In this document: positions 1-11,150 of the stretch, piece after piece
How positions within the stretch are numbered: position 1 is the stretch's first letter
Layout of the letters: every line of letters starts with the position of its first letter
DNA from: Atriophallophorus winterbourni
Lineage: Eukaryota; Platyhelminthes; Trematoda; Plagiorchiida; Microphallidae
Direction: 5' to 3'
DNA length: 64,000 bases
Assembly (NCBI GenBank): GCA_013407085.1
Contig: JACCGJ010011118.1
Coordinates: forward strand, 81,340-145,339
Program-made: the position numbers and the translations under genes
The notes under the pieces: model-generated
What the model saw: only the letters and a program-made list of their open reading frames with translations
Told to the model about the DNA's origin: nothing
Databases searched by the model: none

Positions 1-1370
1 GTATACATGGATTTTCATCAGGTACAAAAATTTTACCGTCATCACGTTACAATTTCTCGACTGAACGATGCTTCTTGTTCGTCTTGATTGACCATTTCCA
101 CACATGGTCCAGTTTATTAGCAAATGCCTAAAATGTCACAACAATTCTCAGTTCTCGTAATTGATTCAAAATTGCACGTCCAAAATTGACCTAAGTGGAT
201 ACGAAAAAATGATGCACTTGGCCCAAAGATAGCGATAAAATTTAACGATAAAAGCGGGAAAGGGGGGTTTATTTTAGGCAAGGCAGATTTGAAGGCCCCG
301 CGAAAATATTGATTTTTAAAGTGGAGTGATTATTTTCGTTTCCTATAAAACTTTATTTTGCTTGAATTTTCCTTAGATAGGAAAATAGATTGAATTCACG
401 TGGAATTTACCGAATTGTGTTACTATCAAACTACCAGTAGCTGCTTAATTATATTACACGGTCGTATTTTGCTGCGTTATACATTAACAAAATTATTCTT
501 AAGTTGCTTGGCTCGATACTGGCCATCATTAGAAGAAGATTGGCGCAACGTTTACTAATGCTCCCTTAAAATTTTATCAAGCTAACTGTAGAGTTATGAT
601 AGCATTCATTCTGTTAAAGAATAATCGATCATTTCTCATTTGTGTTAAATAACACAAAACGAAATGATGCATTATATACAGTTTGCTCTGATGTGTCGAC
701 TGAAATTCATTACCACGTATTCAGTGTTGTATTTGACTGATCATCTTTTGATTACTCTATCAATCACACCGCAGGAAGAGAAAGGATTCGCTATATTCAA
801 GTCAGTGACCTAATTATTATTTGATCTAATCCAACCATTTATCTTTGATGCTAAATTTATACTGTTTATAATATCCTTCAGTTATCCATATTCGAGAATG
901 AGTGTACCCAATTTTAGATAATGAGAATTTGCTTGTCATTTTATATTGAGTTATTTCGAATATTTCCATACAACGTGATGGGACCTCAAAAGCGCGTTAA
1001 TGAAATATGCACCTGTCAAACGAGAATTTGTAAATTCGAATTCACAAGATTCTTGTTTTGTGATGCGCCGAAAGGCGGTTTTCTGTAAGGCATCCGATAG
1101 CTCTTGGAGGCCACTCTTCGCTTGTATACCTTTCGCTCTATGCACTGACCCGAACCTGGTGGAATTGTACTCAAATAATGGCAACCATAATGGATTCGAC
1201 CATGAAAAAGCACTGGGATGTTTTGCACTCAAACTTTCGATTAATTCAGAAAATAGAATTGATTTTATATTTCGAGCTCCAGGCGTAGCAAATATCCACT
1301 AATTTTCTCTTTGGCTTTTCTTGATTCATATTCACGCTGTGTGTATTATCGTTTGATAATTGATGACTAT
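1..1370. other. Unclassified A+T-rich DNA
   Basis: No gene or repeat family is recognised here. Between about 951 and 1302 open frames of 70-100 codons overlap on both strands, but none shows a known motif, splice signals or good start context. It may be an old repeat or the edge of an intron whose exons lie outside the window. Confidence 0.4.
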
Positions 1371-1730
1371 TCCTGTGAACTCCTGTTGGCGCATCGGGCT
1401 GCAACAACCCACGCCAGCGAACTCTGTCCTGGGCTGCTATTCCTCAGCTAGTCCATGGTCATTCCGGACATCCTCGCTTCGATCACGACTGTCTTCTCCA
1501 CGGATTGCTTAGGTCGTCCCACTTTCCTTTTACCTTGTTATTCCAGTTAGTTCTTGCTAGTGAAGTTATCAGCTTGTTTGCGGAGTGTGTGGACCTAATC
1601 CACCCCTTTTCTTTTCTGCTGTCCTGATCAAGGGGGTTCTGGTTGGGGTTCTACGCATAGGTCTGTGTTTGAAATCTTCTCAGCAACTGATGTTAAGAAT
1701 GTGGCGCAAGCCATGTGGCAAATTTGAAAA
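1371..1730 (-). mobile_element. RTE-type LINE 3'-end fragment (RTE-gamma)
   Basis: Read on the minus strand, this stretch matches the 3' part of the + strand insertion at 44687-45294 almost throughout. It covers the end of the reverse-transcriptase C-terminal region and the short 3' UTR, the last shared bases being near 1371. The frame is broken by small indels, so this is a 5'-truncated dead copy. The upstream limit near 1730 is where the match fades. Confidence 0.75.
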
Positions 1731-2825
1731 TAATTGTTTCCACAAACGCTCATTTGTCTGCATTTCCATCACACACTATACGACAGGTTTCGTGGTATTT
1801 GCCCTTAGCAGAAAGGGAAATTGCGATAAGGATCCGCATGCACTTAAAACGGTGGTAGAATTGTAAATAAGTTTCTCTGGTATGCCGCTGTTGGATAATG
1901 GTTGTTAGGACAAACCTACTCAATCACATGTGCTCAAACTCATGTAGATTGGGTTTAAAACAATTATCATGAACAAAAATGTTCTTTGTATCCATTTCGA
2001 TCACAACAATTGTTTCCATTTTAAGGAGGAGATTTATTTTTATTACGTGAATTCTCCTTCCGTTTACGTGATTTGTATATATCACGGTTATAATTGATGC
2101 TGTTTGCTCAATGATTGCCGCAAGTCCTAACGCTCGATGTTCAGAGTTGATATTGATATATATTTCGAAGATACAGATACTGCAATATTTCACCATAAAC
2201 TAGCTTATCTGCGATCGTATTAATGATACGGGTGTTCGCTTAATTGTGTCAAGCGAATAATGCTTTATTTAGCGTTTAACGTTTGTAGTCCAACATTGAG
2301 TTTGAAACATGTCACGATGAACGACGATTGTTCAATTCTTTCAAGTCGGTTTCTTCGACATCGAATGTATACTTGCCACTACCATTAGTTTGAGCTGATC
2401 ATGAGTACACAGTTCGTGTATATGTTGCTTTTCTCGTTCATACGGCTGTACATGTCGATATGCTATTACCATTCTGCCAATTTATGTTAGCAGATATTTG
2501 CGCGTATCCGACTGAACTGTGTTGTTTACCCAGTGTCTGTGTGAGCGTCTTCGACACATATGAATATCAGCCACCCCGTTTAATTCCAATAGAACTGAAT
2601 ATAAGGTGTCATGCACAATGAGATACGACATTCAATGTGACACATGACACCGCCTTAATTAGTCGTTTGAAGCATATTGAAATAATTGTATGTTCAAATT
2701 GAAGTAAACAGAAAATGTTTAACGATAAGTTATATGCTTCCTCATTTTTTAATCATAGCAGCAATTTTATTGTCGATTACGCCACTGATCACCATTTTGT
2801 GCATTGATGATACCAGCAATAACAG
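1731..2825. other. No recognisable feature
   Basis: A+T-rich DNA without a supported gene, RNA or repeat. A pyrimidine run ending in AG at about 2733-2762 could be a splice acceptor for the candidate exon at 2826-2859, but a stop at 2786-2788 is in that exon's frame, so a long in-frame exon starting there is excluded. Confidence 0.4.
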
Positions 2826-2859
2826 AAATGACTGACAGAGATTCTGGATCATCTGCGTG
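2826..2859 (+). CDS. Tentative small exon of the Cbl-like gene
   Basis: An open stretch with ATG at 2828 ends at a good donor (GTAAGC from 2860), leaving two bases of a split codon. Spliced to the 26-nt candidate exon at 11538 it gives an open junction coding Trp, and the Ser/Asp/Thr-rich residues resemble a linker. It could be a first exon (ATG at 2828 or 2807) or an internal exon with an acceptor AG at 2824-2825. That acceptor lacks a convincing pyrimidine tract, so the left edge is uncertain and the whole exon is speculative. Confidence 0.3.
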
Positions 2860-3555
2860 GTAAGCAGTTTTCAAATTTTTATAAATGTACAGTAAAATAA
2901 TTTGACCTCAAATTTATAGAACAGCTATTGGCTACGTATGTTGGGTCGCGAATAATGAGCAACAGAAAGTTACAGCCGAAATTAAAGTAATTTTCTATAA
3001 CGTGTATCTAACAGTTGGCCATGTAATTGAGAATTGTATATAAGTTCCATCGCTTCTGTATGAATACAAATTTATGCAACTTCCAAGGGCAAACGCGACT
3101 AAATATCTCGTACAATCTCTTGGTATTAGATTATATTAAGCAAAATTCCATTTCAATTTGGACCACTGACCTTTGTTTCCCCTGGGATGTTGTAGCGGGT
3201 ATTTTTAGCTCAGGAATCGAACATTGGGTAATGTTCTTCTTGTTCGTCAATTATTGCAGCAGCGTTCACGATTATGACTAAAGCCAATGAATTTTCCGGT
3301 AGTTGAGCCTCGACAAGTCCTGAAATTGTGGTTTCAGTAATCAGTTATAGCCAGTTCAACACAACAATTTATTGTCGCTTCAAACTGTAACATCCTTAAG
3401 AACATGGCAACTCAGAAGTAAAATGCTATGGATGACAAGCAACGACAGAAAGCGGATGGCAAACTATAGTTTCTCGCTTTGTGTAAACTGAAAGAGCACA
3501 TGCACCCAATAGAACTAACTGTAGTCGTAATTTGGTGCGTCGTATGCCATGCATA
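2860..3555. other. Intronic DNA, nothing recognised
   Basis: A+T-rich sequence following the candidate donor at 2860. No open frame with recognisable motifs and no copy of the repeat families found elsewhere in the window. Confidence 0.35.
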
Positions 3556-4052
3556 ATTTAGGGAAGATAATGTCAAGTCACCCAATGTCAAATCACGTGC
3601 TCGGTCCTAATGTTTAGTATATTGACAACGTCAATTCACCCCCTCAGGTCAACCATTCCCATTTTAATTAGCTTGACCCAGAATCCCACAGCACAAGAGA
3701 ACACCGATCGGTGAAGCCTTTATTGCGCGCATGAAAATCAATCACACGCGACATCTCCACTGTGTCTGCGCCAGCCATCACTATGATCTGAATTGCCAAG
3801 CGATTTCATGCCATGCCCTTTCCATCTGAAATCTCCTCAATCTCAATAGGTGCTGACTTTCTCAACATGCTTCTGCTTCAGAGCAGGTTTAGACTCATGC
3901 ACTTTGCCCAGAACCCGAATTCGCGCGATTGTTGCCGCCGGCCTTTTCGGTGCTAACTACTCTCATGTTGTGCCGGTGGGCGTTTTGTATATCATTCGAA
4001 AGCTTGTTGTAGTCTTCGCCAATGCACATAATGCCTGTACAATAACACCAAC
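3556..4052. repeat. GC-richer block of probable repeat origin
   Basis: Base composition rises sharply compared with both flanks and the block ends where SINE copy A starts. Read on the minus strand it has a broken coding look (73 codons open at 3895-4116), but no domain was recognised. A second copy was not found in the window, so calling it a repeat is inference from composition and context. Confidence 0.3.
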
Positions 4053-4310
4053 CCAGTCTGAAGAACAGTTCATAAACGCTTAATTGCGATCGGTCAAACG
4101 GTGGACGGTAGCCCAAGTCATTAAGGCGTGGGACTACAATGGTGATGGTCGGGGGTTCGAATCCCGCCCCCGAAGCGGTGGATATGCACTGCTGATGAGC
4201 TCAAATATGAGCGAAAGTCGAGTCCAGTGCTTCCATTATGGACCGTCGTGATCAACTTTGTGAATAGTTCGATGGGCTTGTCACGGATGAGTAGTTACAA
4301 ATATAAACAA
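4053..4310 (+). mobile_element. tRNA-headed SINE with hammerhead, copy A
   Basis: A 258-bp unit nearly identical to the one at 4486-4744. It holds a tRNA-like promoter region, with an A-box-like stretch starting GTAGCCCAAG near 4107 and a perfect B box GGTTCGAATCC at 4154-4164. The arrangement resembles a class II (Ser/Leu) tRNA and would direct RNA polymerase III. A hammerhead ribozyme motif follows at 4179-4235. The design matches schistosome Sm-alpha SINEs. It depends on LINE machinery in trans. The outer limits are set by where the two copies stop matching. Confidence 0.8.
4179..4235 (+). ncRNA. Hammerhead ribozyme motif, copy A (probably impaired)
   Basis: The CTGATGA core (4192-4198), stem II GCTC/GAGC, GAAA (4213-4216) and the cleavage triplet GTC (4222-4224) are present. 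Stem I pairs GCACTG (4186-4191) with CAGTGC (4225-4230). The base after GAAA is G rather than C, so the only extra stem III pair next to the UCGA loop is lost, which should weaken single-copy cleavage. Dimeric folding with another copy could still be possible. Confidence 0.65.
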
Positions 4311-4485
4311 CTTATTCTCCAAATATCGCTTAAAAAAACAGCAATGCCCATCAGATCTAATCGGTGTTAGCTTACACTGTATCTAATGGGAAGACCTGAC
4401 GCGGAGATCTGTTCAGTTGGTCGACCACAATAGATATTGCTGGCTCCTTCTGAACTTATCGGGCAAACAAAGCTACTCAAATGTG
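4311..4485. other. 175-bp spacer between the two SINEs
   Basis: Unique within the window. It separates two same-strand SINE copies. No target duplication was confirmed at either SINE border. Confidence 0.4.
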
Positions 4486-4744
4486 CCAGTCTGGAGAACA
4501 GTTCATAAACGCTTAATTGCGATCGGTCAAACGGTGGACGGTAGCCCAAGTCATTAAGGCGTGGGACTACAATGGTGATGGTCCGGGGTTCGAATCCCGC
4601 CCCCGAAGCGGTGGATATGCACTGCTGATGAGCTCAAATAAGAGCGAAACTCGAGTCCAGTGCTTCCATTATGGACCGTCGTGATCAACTTTGTGAATAG
4701 TTCGATGGGCTTGTCCCGGATGAGTAGTTACAAATATAACCAAC
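4486..4744 (+). mobile_element. tRNA-headed SINE with intact hammerhead, copy B
   Basis: Same family and strand as copy A, with only a handful of differences over 259 bp. The A-box-like element starts at 4541 and the B box GGTTCGAATCC is at 4588-4598. The hammerhead at 4612-4668 keeps every core base. The 70 bp upstream of the tRNA-like part is also shared by both copies, so either the SINE has an unusual leader or both sit in a larger duplicated unit. The copy ends a little before the 3' end of a minus-strand CR1 element. Confidence 0.85.
4612..4668 (+). ncRNA. Hammerhead ribozyme, type I, minimal stem III
   Basis: All conserved positions are visible. Outer stem I is TGGA 4612-4615 with TCCA 4665-4668, then an internal loop. 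Inner stem I is GCACTG 4619-4624 with CAGTGC 4658-4663. The core is CTGATGA 4625-4631. Stem II is GCTC 4632-4635 with GAGC 4642-4645, loop AAATAA. GAAA is 4646-4649. Stem III is the A-U pair plus C4650-G4655 around loop TCGA. The cleavage triplet GTC is 4655-4657, with predicted cut after C4657. Type I hammerheads of this minimal kind are known from schistosome Sm-alpha, retrozymes and Penelope-like elements. Self-cleavage of the SINE RNA is inferred. Confidence 0.85.
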
Positions 4745-4951
4745 CCAACAATAGCGCTAGAGAGCAGTTAATGTTTCCTAATAAAAGCGATCGTGAAACA
4801 GCGGTAATAAATATTCCATATCATGCGATTTCACGGTATTTAACTCAGAAATCAGAAAATTTTATGGTAGAAAAAGCATTAAACTTAACGATAACCATGG
4901 GAGGACAAGGTATACGGAATATATGAAAAAAGATATAAAATATTTCAAAAA

Positions 4952-7757
4952 TCAATAGGGACACTCGCATACCGCATGGTTCGTCATAAACTCATCGAGT
5001 TTGGAAGCGAAAACATCAACAGATTCTGATCGTGTGATTTCTTCAGTCAAGTTCCAAGTGAAACAAATTCTTACTGAGAAAAAATTACGACGTATATCCA
5101 ATCGAGAATGCGGAATGCTTAAAGCCTTTGAATGTGTTCGTGTTCGAGTAAGGTCATTGGGTTTTAGCAAGTGTTTAAGGGGATGGTTTACAGAATGCAG
5201 GATTCTGAATGTCAACATAAGGTCACTATGTATCCGCCGTTGGGTAAAATCATGTAGGTTCAGTTTTAACATTCGCTCTGTGAAAGGCAAATTTCCGTAC
5301 CGGGAGACCAACTTTGTAGCACGATGATAAATCCTGTCGAGTAGTTCGATATCCTTCCTCAGCCATGTTGCCCAGGCTTGGATGGAATATTCCATAACAG
5401 GACGTATATACGTGTTAATTACCAGGGGTAATGTTTCGGGCGTAAAAATCCGGAATATTCTTTTAAGAAGACTCAAGATACGGCAAGCTTTATTGTGCAC
5501 CATCTAGCAATGATGTCCAGGCTTAAGGTTAAACGAAACCCAGATACCAAGATCTTTTTCTGCTGTGGTCCAGACGAGATCTTGCGTGCCAAGCTGATAC
5601 GTGTGGTGCAGAGATTTTCCAAACTGCAGAATTTTACATTTCGCAGGGTTAAATGGTAACTCATTTAACTGGGACCAACGAAATAAGATGCTTAGATCCC
5701 GTTGTAATGCCACACAGTCATTAACAGACCTGACACGTTTCCATATTTAAATATAACATCGGCAAATAGTATCAAGTTACATCCAATATCCTCTACTATA
5801 TCGTTCACATACACCGAGAATAGAAGAGGTCCAAGCACCGAGCCTTGCGGAACTCCACTCGTGACGTCTATTTTTCTAGATAAGGTGCTGCCAACGCGAA
5901 CTTGGACGTGTCTATCAGTAAGATAGTCCCTTATCCAATTTAGCAAATTTCCCGTTATTCCATAAGATTCGAGCTTTTTTATTAAGATGTCATGGTTGAC
6001 TCTATCGAAAGCTTTGGAAATATCGATGTAGCAAGCATGTACAGCCTTACCTTCGTCTAGTGCCTTGGTCCAATCCTCGAACGTTGTAAGAAGGTTAGAT
6101 AAACAGTAACGATCTCTTCGAAAACCATGTTGTGCTGCAGTCAAAATCTTTTGGTTTTCAGAATGTTCACTTATGCGCGCAGTCACAATGCGTTCCATTA
6201 ATTTAGAGATCACCGGAAGTGACGTTACCGGTCTATAGTTTGAGGTGTCTGAACGGCTACCGCCTTTATAAATAGGAGTTACCATCCCTGCTTTCCATTG
6301 CCGTGGTATTTTTCCTTCATTTAAGCTGAGATTGAATATGCGAGTGAGAGGAGCAGTCAAAGCAACGCGACAGCTGCGAAGTATGGCGGGGGTAATTTTG
6401 TCTGCGCCTGGGGACTTCTTTTCATTTAGTTGCAAAGTTCCCGGCAAACCATGTATTCGTTGATAGTCATTTCACTTATTAATTCAGAATGTGGTGAATT
6501 TGGTTAAACTTTATATGGTATACAACGCTTGGGATTGAAGACAAATGAGTAAAACGTTGCTAAAGCATCTGCGGTATCTTGGACAGTGTGGGTCGAACCA
6601 TTAGTTGTTAGTACAGATAATACACGTGGTTTGATCTTTGATCGTTCATTGACTATCTTGTAGAGAAGCTTAGGATTCTTTTTCATTCTCTTAAGCAAGT
6701 TTCATTGGAATTGCATGCGATCTTCTCTTACAACAGTCGTGACTTGATTCCGTATCTTACAGAATCGCTTCCAAGTTGCTTCCGTACCAAACTTCTTATG
6801 AGTTACCCAAGACTCTCGCTTAACAGCTAACCATTTCTTAGTTCTACTCCGAATAACAAACTGGTTGTTGTAGCTGCATTTGTGTGGTACAAAAATCGAG
6901 TTTTCGTAAATCTTCGAATTGAGATAATTTAGAAACGAATTGTAATATGAGCCAGGATCCATTGAATCAAACTCATGAGTGTGTGCATCCCGGAGACTGA
7001 TATTTAAGGATTCAAATTGTATTTTCCTTATGACTTTCGTCTGTTCGCTCGATCGTTCCGCACTACATACATAATCAAACAAAAGCACCACATGATCACT
7101 CTTTCCCAGTGGTGCCAGGTATTGTATATCCTCTACCGCGGTTGCCTCAGGCGTTAAGACAAGGTCAAGGGTTGAAGGTTGGTCAAGACCCCGCCAGCGA
7201 GTTGGCTGGTTAACGTGATTGTGCAGTGAAGCAATTTCTATAACCTCCTTGAATTTATGTTCAATCGAATGCAGGGAGTGCTCACCTCTTGAAAACAGAT
7301 GCGGGAGATTAAAATCGCCAATGATCAGCAATTGCGTAGTCTGGCATCTTGTGATGTGTTGCAAGGATTCGATTAGCTTATCATTGAATGAGCTTTCGGA
7401 TGATGGCGAGCGGTAAATGATGCCGATCGTACATTCATCTCCATTGACTAGTTTTACTGAACACCACATCGTATCAGGAAGGCTGAGGTCAGGATGATCG
7501 ATGACGTTACACTGCGCTAAACGTTCGTGATAGTAGACTGCAACTCCACCACCGGATCTTCGATCACGATCGCGACGAAGTAGTGACATTTTCGGAATCA
7601 AAAGCTCAGCATCAGTCATGCAGGGCTGGAACCAAGTCTCTGTAACTGCAACCAAATCGGGTGAAAGTCTATCACAAAGCTCACATAGTTCAGCTAATTT
7701 GTTAGTTAAACACTGAGCATTTGTATATATGCACTTGATCGTATTTATCTTACACAA
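4952..7757 (-). pseudogene. CR1 ORF2: AP-endonuclease + reverse transcriptase (broken)
   Basis: The N-terminal part (7757-6702) is an apurinic-type endonuclease: TNAQCLTNK, TETWF, GDFNLPH and a final SDH box are visible. The reverse transcriptase follows, with palm motifs DISKAFDRVNH, SGVPQGSVLGPLLF and a C-terminal region ending at 4952. The enzyme would nick target DNA and copy element RNA from the nick. Damage: an in-frame TGA at 6702-6704, a frameshift inside the catalytic FADD box near 5745-5755 that turns the second Asp into Val, and an in-frame TAG at 5504-5506. The copy cannot be active. Confidence 0.85.
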
Positions 7758-7777
7758 TGTCGGATCGTGTACTGTAG

Positions 7778-9141
7778 CTATTGGTCCGACTCGCGATGAG
7801 CCGGACCCTTTTCGTTTTTTGGGGTAACATTTTGACTGTCAGTACAAAGATTGCAATCAGGCTGTGGTTGCGATGGTTCTCTGGGTTTCAGTGAGGGAAC
7901 ACGCTTGGGCACGCTTAATCTCACGTCTGGTGGAAGTTTTGAGCGGTTAGATTTCCAGTCGGTGTTCATAGCGATAGCCATTTCAGTCGTTAGAAAAGTG
8001 ATTTTCAGAGGACTGGGCCCATTGCCTTTGTAGTTAGAGGATCTAGGTATTCTAAAAGTGTCTACGACAATGGAATCACGAGATCCAATAGCATCGGCAA
8101 TGTATAACCATTGCTTCAAATCATGTTGCTTTGATTCCGATGCTGATACTACATCAACATTTTCGGGGACACCGAGGAATATTAAACTACGTGAAGTAGA
8201 GTGGTCTGACAAGTGGATTGACCTTTCCTTTCCCACCAAGGTATGTCGGCTTGTACTCGGCAGGTCAAACCGGGACAAGCACCGAGTAGATACGCATTGA
8301 GGATGACTTCTTCCATTTCAGATTTATTTCGCAATGTCACCCTTAATAGGCGCGGCCGGTCTACGTGAGGGGAGTCTTTATGCCGGGTTAAGCGCGTCAT
8401 CGATGTAGGTACCAAAGCTTTCAAGCCCATGTGTGTACAGAGCTTAGTCCATTCATTGAGCTCATGTGCTTTTCTTGCTGAAAAAAGTGAATCTGTCGAT
8501 TCCGGGATATTTGTGCAGATTACACTGAGAGCGATATCTGTCTTAGTAGAATGAGCGGTAACATTGCTTTTTTTGGGAGGCTCGGATCTAGCAACTAGAC
8601 GACGAGGAGTCCTGGACAAAGTGTTCACAATTTTACCAGATGAGGACCTAGGTAAACAGGGTTCAGTAGGTCCATCTTTATTACCTTCGGATGAGCTATC
8701 ACCACATTCAGTTAAGGGAGCAGTTATTGGTGTAATTTCCTTTTCCTTTTTGTCTTGAGCAACATTTATTTCGGGTCGAATTGCGTTGGCAAGTGTATCT
8801 ACCAAAAGCGGTTTAAATGTTTCCTCAAGTTTTCTATAATAATTTTCCAAAATCTCTATTCGAGATTCCAGCTTTGCCTCATGTGGAGGATTTGTAGTCG
8901 TATCGCTAGGCTGTTTACTTCGACATGCACAACATACGTAGCAAACACCGGGTATATCAACATTGTTAATAAAAGATATCACTTCTTTCATTAAGGCTTT
9001 ATCACATTTAGTATGTATTTAACCCAAACAGCCACAACATTTAACTACGTTGGATTTGGCGCTTACCCCTTTGTTACACATTTGACACGCATCACGTGCT
9101 GCCTTCTTTATTTGGGTCATCGAGGTCATCCTTCGCGTCAT
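7778..9141 (-). pseudogene. CR1 ORF1: PHD-finger RNA-binding protein (broken)
   Basis: Starting at ATG 9141, a C4HC3 zinc pattern typical of a PHD finger is visible: Cys19, Cys22, Cys35, Cys38, His43, Cys46, Cys67, Cys70. An in-frame TAA replaces residue 41, where PHD fingers usually carry an aromatic residue. A Glu/Lys-rich probable coiled coil comes next (about residues 80-115), then a charged linker and two regions resembling the nucleic-acid-binding part of CR1 ORF1 proteins. A frameshift near 8182-8278 shifts the last third. ORF1 proteins package element RNA and act in trans with ORF2. Confidence 0.65.
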
Positions 9142-9354
9142 TATTACAATCCAACAAGGGTTGTTAAGTTCAATGCCTTGAAGATGAACGATCGATATTC
9201 ATATTCAGTCGGATTAGAACGCTTACAGTTAATTTAACTTATGTAACGAAAGATTCTCATAGCCACCGTTGGTTTCATAAAGCTTGGGCATCAGAAGTGA
9301 GGGTTACCTAAACAAGTTTAGGTAACCAGTTTTACAGTCACGTCGATTAAGATT
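9142..9354. other. Possible CR1 5' UTR and flank
   Basis: About 200 bp between the first ATG of the CR1 ORF1 and the next CR1 fragment. It may contain the element's 5' UTR, but no boundary or target duplication is visible. Confidence 0.3.
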
Positions 9355-9955
9355 AAAGAATTTATGGCACAAAAAGCACATAGCTTCACAATTACCATAG
9401 CATAGTAAGTATTCGTTCATGAAAAAGGAATAAAAATAATCATATAATGTCACGTATAGTCCAGTTGAACACTTACCACGAGCCAATACCGTATCGTCAG
9501 ATCGTTATGCAACAAATGCGTGTCCAAATTTCGAACAAAAATCTCGACGATTGGAGTGATAACAATAGTTTCGGGAAGGGCATTTCAAAGGAAACAGACA
9601 CGTACAGAATAAAAATATCGGCGGCGGCTAATACGGGAATTTGTAGTGTCGCTGAGTGTATACTGTGAATCATGGTATTTGACTAAATGTTTTAAAGGAT
9701 GATGTGGGGTATGTAGTATTTTGTATTTCTTTTGTAGGGGGTGGGGAGACTCAGTTTTTGTAATCATTCCTCGTACGTTAGTTTCCGCAAACCACTTAAG
9801 AGTTTCATTGCACGATGGTATATTTTATCAAGCAATTGTACATCCTTTTTAATCAGGGAGTCCAAGCTTGCGATGAATGCTTTATTGTTGGAATTAATCG
9901 GGTTTCCATGATCGACCTTAAACTGGTTTAAAGCATAGTTCAATGCCATGATAAA
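9355..9955 (-). mobile_element. CR1 3'-end fragment, 5'-truncated
   Basis: Translation of the minus strand gives the C-terminal part of the CR1 reverse-transcriptase ORF (residues such as LLDKIYHRAMKLLS and HHPLKHLVK) in two frames, 9949-9764 and 9767-9585. The 3' UTR that follows matches the end of the 4855-9141 element. This is a second, shorter member of the same family. Confidence 0.7.
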
Positions 9956-10012
9956 TGAGACAAGTTACCCAATGAATTATAGCATAATCAAGTACTATTG
10001 GCAGGTGATTGC
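9956..10012. other. Short junction sequence
   Basis: Joins the CR1 fragment to the next LINE relic; nothing recognised. Confidence 0.3.
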
Positions 10013-11150
10013 TGTGAAGGGTTATTCCAAATAGATGACGACAAGTTACTGTGCAAATGTTGTTGATGTCGGCCTCCTTCGACCGATGTCGACCATGGAT
10101 GTATATCACAATCGCATGATGGTTTCATGTTCCACAGCTTATGAAATGACGAAACAGTCAGATTGGGATGGGAACAATCTCTCCCGCAGCGCACGCAGCG
10201 ATAGACAGTACTAGGTCGATCGGCGTGATCTACGTTCAGTAGTCAAGAGCTGTATCTCCTCCGCCCCAGCTTGCAGACGACGCTTAAACAATGCCTCCAA
10301 GAGCAAATTCTTCCCAACTCGCCAGGTCAATGCTAAGAGTTTTCATATCTCTTTTGCAAACGTCTTTGTACGGCAAATACGGTCTGCCCAATGGTCGACT
10401 TCTGAGTTCAACTCACTATAGAGTAGATGCTTCGGAATACGACCATATTCCATTCTGTAGACGTGGCCAAGCCACCGTAGGCGGCGCTGTCTTAATAGGG
10501 TAAACATGCTCTGTAGACCAGCTTTTAAAAGCACTTTAGCATTAGTCACTCTGTTCATACAAGATATGTTCAATATACGACGGATTCCTCGTAGATGGAA
10601 AGCATTCAGCTTCCGTTCGTGTCTTGTGTGGATTATCCAGGTTTCAATGGCCTATAGTGAAGCATTTAGCACGCACGAGCTGTTTATCATCATCATTGTC
10701 TTTACAGTCAATATGCGGTTGCCCCATTCACTAGTTTAATCGGGACAAAATGACAGCTACACTGTCACAATCTATCAATCTCCGTATCTAGCGAGTGTTT
10801 ATCCACAATGTTTTAGCCAAGATATCTGAAAAGATGTACTGGTTTAAGCTGACACTTTCCAAAAGTGATGATAGGAGGCGATACAATCCCTTGGCTAATG
10901 AGTTTGCTATTGTTCATGCTGATTGTTAGCACAAAGTCTCTGCATGCCGACGAAAAACAGTCCATTAGCGACTGGAGATGTTCTTGGGAATGAGCAATAA
11001 TGGCTGCATCTTCGGCAAACAGCAGGTCACGGATTAGCACATCACGTACCTTGGTTTGTGCTCTTAACCACTTCAGGTTGAAAAGCTTGTCTTCAATTTG
11101 CGTGCGTAGGTAAATGCTTTCTGTTCTCGTCCTAAAAGCGTGCTTCATAA
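10013..11150 (-). mobile_element. RTE-like LINE relic (LINE-C)
   Basis: The minus strand encodes parts of a reverse transcriptase: a palm block around 11000-11148 with the catalytic box altered to FAED, and a C-terminal block at 10573-10343 containing RRLRWLGHVYRM, a hallmark of RTE-like LINEs. The part from 10013 to 10340, likely the 3' UTR, also occurs at 25735-25900. Internal deletions and frame changes make it non-functional. A related relic lies at 26440-27690. Confidence 0.7.

Larger units (their letters stand above)
4855..9141 (-). mobile_element. CR1-type LINE, long two-ORF copy
   Basis: The whole element reads on the minus strand: ORF1 from 9141, ORF2 to 4952, then a short 3' UTR. 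The 3' boundary near 4855 is inferred because a second fragment (9355-9955) shares the 3' UTR and stops matching at the equivalent point. At 4.3 kb it is near full length for CR1, but both frames are broken. It lies antisense inside an intron of the + strand Cbl-like gene. The 5' end beyond 9141 is not defined. Confidence 0.8.

Noticed and set aside
4107..4170. tRNA gene (Ser/Leu-like)
   Set aside because: The B box is perfect, but the acceptor and anticodon arms do not fold into a tRNA and the sequence recurs within a longer SINE.
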